Assembly (NCBI GenBank): GCA_035275625.1
Contig: DATEMK010000551.1
Span: forward strand, 1 to 8,278
Reading direction: 5' to 3'
Origin: DATEMK01 sp035275625
GTDB taxonomy: Bacteria; Bacteroidota; Bacteroidia; AKYH767-A; OLB10
DNA: 8,278 nucleotides
In this document: positions 5,834 through 8,278 of the stretch, one piece after another
Layout: the number at the start of each line of letters is the position of its first letter
Position numbering within the stretch: the stretch's first letter is position 1
The notes under the pieces: model-generated
The model's input: the letters and a program-made list of their open reading frames with translations, nothing else
Told to the model about the DNA's origin: nothing
Database searches by the model: none
Position numbers and translations under genes: made by a program

Positions 5834-6814
5834 ATGAAAGAACTTCAATTCCGTGAAGCTTTGCGCGAAGCAATGAGTGAAGAAATGAGGCGCGACCCGA
5901 ATGTTTTTTTAATGGGCGAAGAAGTTGCGCAATACAATGGAGCGTATAAAGTGAGCCAGGGCATGCTGGATGAATTCGGTGCAAAGCGCGTAGTTGACAC
6001 TCCTATTTCGGAATTAGGTTTTGCCGGTATTGGCATCGGAGCCGGTATGAATGGTTTAAGGCCCATAATTGAATTTATGACCTTTAATTTTTCTCTTGTC
6101 GCAATTGACCAGGTTATAAATGGCGCTGCAAAAATGATGAGCATGAGTGGCGGGCATTTTAATGTCCCGATTGTTTTTCGCGGACCGACTGCTTCTGCGG
6201 GAATGTTAAGTTCACAGCATTCGCAGGCTTTTGAAAGCTGGTATGCCAACTGTCCCGGATTAAAAGTTATTGTTCCGTCTAACCCGGCTGATGCAAAAGG
6301 ATTGTTGAAATCTGCCATCCGTGATAATGATCCGGTAATATTTATGGAGTCAGAGCAAATGTATGGTGATAAAGGACAGGTTCCCGAGGGAGAATACCTG
6401 ATGCCTATCGGAGTTGCTGATATTAAAAAGGCAGGGAATGATGTTACCCTGGTTTCTTTTGGCAAGATGATGAAAATTGCGTTGAAAGCTGCAGAAGAGT
6501 TATCAAAAGAAAATATAAATGCCGAGGTAATTGACCTTCGGACTGTCCGGCCAATTGATTATGAAACGATAATTGCCTCCGTAAAAAAAACAAACCGTTT
6601 GGTTATTGTGGAAGAATCATGGCCCCTTGGAACTATTGCAACTGAAATTGCTTTTAAAGTTCAGAAAGACGCTTTTGATTTTCTCGATGCTCCTGTTTTG
6701 CGTGTAATGGGCGGTGATGTCCCTCTTCCCTATGCCCCTACTTTAATTGAAGCTTTTCTTCCGAACCCGAAAAGAGTTATTGAGGCGGTAAAGAGGGTGA
6801 TGTATTTGGAATAG
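5834..6814 (+). CDS. pdhB: pyruvate dehydrogenase E1 component, beta subunit
   Basis: A 326-residue beta subunit of the heterotetrameric thiamine-diphosphate E1 enzyme, which decarboxylates pyruvate and acetylates the E2 lipoyl group. The motifs follow the mitochondrial and bacterial E1 beta pattern closely: MGEEVAQYNGAYKVSQGML (27-45), containing the Glu that activates the cofactor; DTPISELGFAGIGIG (55-69); EFMTFNFSLVAIDQVIN (80-96); VPIVFRGP (111-118); SSQHSQ (126-131) with the active-site His129; and the C-terminal transketolase domain with VIDLRTVRPID (about 234-244). Length is normal (about 325). The residue pattern favours pyruvate over branched-chain 2-oxoacid dehydrogenase, since GAYKVS and FMTFNFS are PDH-like. 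The alpha subunit, E2 and E3 are not in the window; a pdhB separated from pdhA is common in Bacteroidota. It lies 48 bp after the outer-membrane gene, with its own candidate promoter, and converges on the M16 peptidase gene 60 bp away. Confidence 0.94.
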   Translation: MKELQFREALREAMSEEMRRDPNVFLMGEEVAQYNGAYKVSQGMLDEFGAKRVVDTPISELGFAGIGIGAGMNGLRPIIEFMTFNFSLVAIDQVINGAAKMMSMSGGHFNVPIVFRGPTASAGMLSSQHSQAFESWYANCPGLKVIVPSNPADAKGLLKSAIRDNDPVIFMESEQMYGDKGQVPEGEYLMPIGVADIKKAGNDVTLVSFGKMMKIALKAAEELSKENINAEVIDLRTVRPIDYETIIASVKKTNRLVIVEESWPLGTIATEIAFKVQKDAFDFLDAPVLRVMGGDVPLPYAPTLIEAFLPNPKRVIEAVKRVMYLE

Positions 6815-6873
6815 TTTGAAGTTTGAGGTTTGAAGTTCTAAGTCGCGTCAGTCAACTTTAAACTTTAAACTTC
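6814..6873 (+). terminator. heptamer-built inverted repeat between converging pdhB and M16 genes
   Basis: The left arm GAAGTTTGAGGTTTGAAGTT (6818-6837) and right arm AACTTTAAACTTTAAACTTC (6854-6873) enclose a 16-nt loop. In plus-strand RNA all 20 positions can pair: 17 Watson-Crick and three G-U. In minus-strand RNA the same three positions become A-C mismatches, so the hairpin is stronger for pdhB messages. The left arm comprises tandem heptamers GTTTGAA, GTTTGAG, GTTTGAA beginning at the last base of the pdhB stop codon. No clean U-run follows, so it may work as a 3'-end stabiliser or Rho-independent-like stop of low efficiency. The position between convergent stops supports a 3'-end role. 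Confidence 0.5.
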
Positions 6874-6874
6874 T

Positions 6875-8107
6875 TCATCCCGCTTTATATTCGAGCGTAC
6901 TTAAACTGCTTTCTTCAAAAACTTCGTTGGCTACTTCACGCAATTGTTTTGCCGTTACACTTTCAATCCATGAAACAATTTCTTTTACAGAAAAAATTCG
7001 TCCGAAGGTGAGAACATTTTTGCCATTGGCAAGCATAGTGCCCACCCGGTTTTCCTGCGACATCATGACCTGGCCGATCAGCTGCTGTTTATATTGCCCG
7101 AGCTGAAAAGAGCTTATCTTTCTTTCGCGCAATTTTTTTAATTCTCCGTAAACAAGAGAAATTGTCCTTTCCAATGATTTTTTTTCTGTGGAAAGATAAA
7201 TCGTAAAAATTCCTGAATCCCGGTATGACTCGTAAGATGATTCCAAAGCGTAAGCGAATCCGAATTTTTCGCGGATTCCCAGGTTGAGGCGGGAATTCAA
7301 ACCGGGTCCTCCTAAAATATTGTTCAGCAGAATAAACGGAAGACGGTATTTGCTTTTTATTGAATATGCTTTATTGCCCAGCATGAAATGCGATTGCACG
7401 GTTGGCTTGTCAATCTCCATCGTTCTTGGTTTATATTTCACGGCTACTTTCGCATTATCTTTTTCAGAAAACCGCTGTGGAATGCGTGCAAGGTATTTTT
7501 CTGCCTTATTTTTTACTTCCTGCCACGGAATATTTCCTAAAACAGAAAATACCATTTCATCCGTACTGTAATTATTCCTGATAAAATTAAAAATGTCTTT
7601 GCGTTTGAAATTTTTTACAGAGTCAACCGTACCCAGCGTTGGGTTTCCGAGCGGATGTCCAAAAAAAATCAATCCTTCAAAATCATCATATATCTGCTCG
7701 TAAGGCGAATCCTGGTACGAACGGATTTCATCCAGCACCACTTCTTTTTCTTTTATAATTTCTTTGGCAGGAAAAACAGAACAGAATACAATATCAGACA
7801 ACAGTTCAGCAGCGCGTTCAAAATAATCAGCCATGAACGAACTATGCACGCAGGTTTCTTCCTTTGATGTATAAGCGTTCATTTCACCACCCACATTTTC
7901 CATGCGGCTGAGAATGTGATATGCTTTGCGATTGCGAGTACCTTTGAATAAAACATGTTCTATAAAATGTGCGATGCCTTCTTTTCCTTTGATTTCATTT
8001 CGTGTGCCCGCATTGATTACAAGCGCGCAATGTGCAATGGGACTTCCGGCAGAAAATTCGTGAACAATTCGAATGCCGTTTGGTAAGGTGAAAATATTTG
8101 CTTTCAT
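6875..8107 (-). CDS. M16-family zinc metallopeptidase (processing-peptidase-like, about 45 kDa)
   Basis: A 410-residue peptidase of the insulinase/mitochondrial-processing-peptidase family. The inverted zinc motif HxxEH is intact as HFIEH (47-51), with the third zinc ligand Glu127 (in VVLDEIR) exactly 76 residues after His51, as in MPP beta subunits. The C-terminal domain carries the substrate-binding Arg/Tyr pair in REKFGFAY (Arg279, Tyr286), preceded by LGGPGLNSRLN (265-275). One chain thus holds both the catalytic and the Arg/Tyr half, so it could act as a homodimer like the short bacterial M16B enzymes. There is no signal peptide: it opens MKANIFTLPNGIRIVHE, placing it in the cytoplasm unless exported another way. 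Its substrate is unknown; members degrade or trim small peptides. It is convergent with pdhB. The leader upstream of the ATG is A-rich without a Shine-Dalgarno sequence; TTACTTTG near 8228-8221 (minus) is a one-mismatch promoter candidate. Confidence 0.92.
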   Translation of the reverse strand: MKANIFTLPNGIRIVHEFSAGSPIAHCALVINAGTRNEIKGKEGIAHFIEHVLFKGTRNRKAYHILSRMENVGGEMNAYTSKEETCVHSSFMADYFERAAELLSDIVFCSVFPAKEIIKEKEVVLDEIRSYQDSPYEQIYDDFEGLIFFGHPLGNPTLGTVDSVKNFKRKDIFNFIRNNYSTDEMVFSVLGNIPWQEVKNKAEKYLARIPQRFSEKDNAKVAVKYKPRTMEIDKPTVQSHFMLGNKAYSIKSKYRLPFILLNNILGGPGLNSRLNLGIREKFGFAYALESSYESYRDSGIFTIYLSTEKKSLERTISLVYGELKKLRERKISSFQLGQYKQQLIGQVMMSQENRVGTMLANGKNVLTFGRIFSVKEIVSWIESVTAKQLREVANEVFEESSLSTLEYKAG

Positions 8108-8278
8108 AAACTTTAAAAATTATTTTTATTTTTTTTGTGATTAAATACAAACCATTTTTCGTTGTAATTTGATTTGTTGTTTTAATTTGGAGTACCTATT
8201 ATATTACACTATTGATTTTTCAAAGTAAAAATACTGAAATGCCAGTGGTTTTAGTGTGAATTGGAAATAAAAAATTGG
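8108..8278. other. AT-rich 171-bp stretch upstream of the M16 gene, no gene seen
   Basis: No reading frame on either strand here has a plausible start or recognisable protein. One minus-strand frame is open from the right edge for 24 codons before a TAA, but the translation is low-complexity and resembles nothing. Its likely content is the promoter and leader of the M16 gene, whose start codon ends at 8107. Confidence 0.5.

Noticed and set aside
5845..6465. 206-codon open frame on the minus strand inside pdhB
   Set aside because: It is antisense to a gene with unmistakable E1 beta motifs. The translation is Pro/Ser/Ile-rich with no recognisable domain, as expected for the complement of a conserved gene.
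8108..8278. Minus-strand frame open from the right edge for 24 codons, possibly the tail of another gene
   Set aside because: It is short, AT-rich and Phe/Tyr-heavy without any recognisable motif, and another frame is equally open there. It cannot be distinguished from non-coding DNA.
1..8278. Mobile element, prophage, defence system or RNA gene
   Set aside because: Apart from one small conserved-type TPR protein and one outer-membrane-type protein, every gene is a recognisable core family. No transposase, integrase, tRNA-like cloverleaf or rRNA sequence was seen, and composition is even across the window.

Overview
This window looks like core-genome DNA from a member of the Bacteroidota (Bacteroidetes). 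It may come from the Chitinophagales/Sphingobacteriales/Flavobacteriia side, but I cannot place it more finely. The grounds are AT-rich DNA, weak or absent Shine-Dalgarno sequences before most starts, a perfect Bacteroidota-type -7 element (TAnnTTTG) before the pyruvate dehydrogenase gene, a bifunctional-nuclease/UVR protein beside etfA/etfB, and intergenic gaps of about 50-170 bp filled with short AT-rich tandem repeats.

Layout. Bases 1-4183 form a minus-strand block. In transcription order it runs etfB, etfA (the two subunits of electron-transfer flavoprotein), a bifunctional nuclease with a C-terminal UVR motif, a NupG-type nucleoside:proton symporter, and the first 72 codons of a DedA-family membrane protein that leaves the window at base 1. 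Bases 4184-4338 separate this block from a divergent plus-strand block (4339-6814): a small TPR protein, a secreted beta-rich (probably outer-membrane) protein, and pdhB, the E1 beta subunit of pyruvate dehydrogenase. An M16 zinc peptidase (6875-8107, minus) converges on pdhB. The last 171 bp are AT-rich and hold no gene I can support.

How the genes relate. Pyruvate dehydrogenase E1 beta and ETF both belong to central carbon and electron flow: acetyl-CoA production, and passage of electrons from flavin dehydrogenases to the quinone pool. The nuclease, nucleoside transporter, TPR protein and outer-membrane protein have no evident biochemical link to them. I read this as a housekeeping neighbourhood, not a dedicated pathway. 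I see no mobile element, prophage, CRISPR, RNA gene, toxin-antitoxin or defence system.

The least explained sequence lies between genes: 7-bp tandem arrays (GTTTAAA-like) beside the etfB start and between pdhB and the peptidase gene, an 8-bp tandem array (AATTGTTA) between etfB and etfA, and a 20-bp GC-rich palindrome followed by a 10-bp sequence that also occurs 45 bp upstream. In the pdhB/peptidase gap the heptamers form a 20-bp inverted repeat whose three mismatches are all G-U wobbles in the plus-strand RNA. I found no convincing evidence of a new multi-gene system here.
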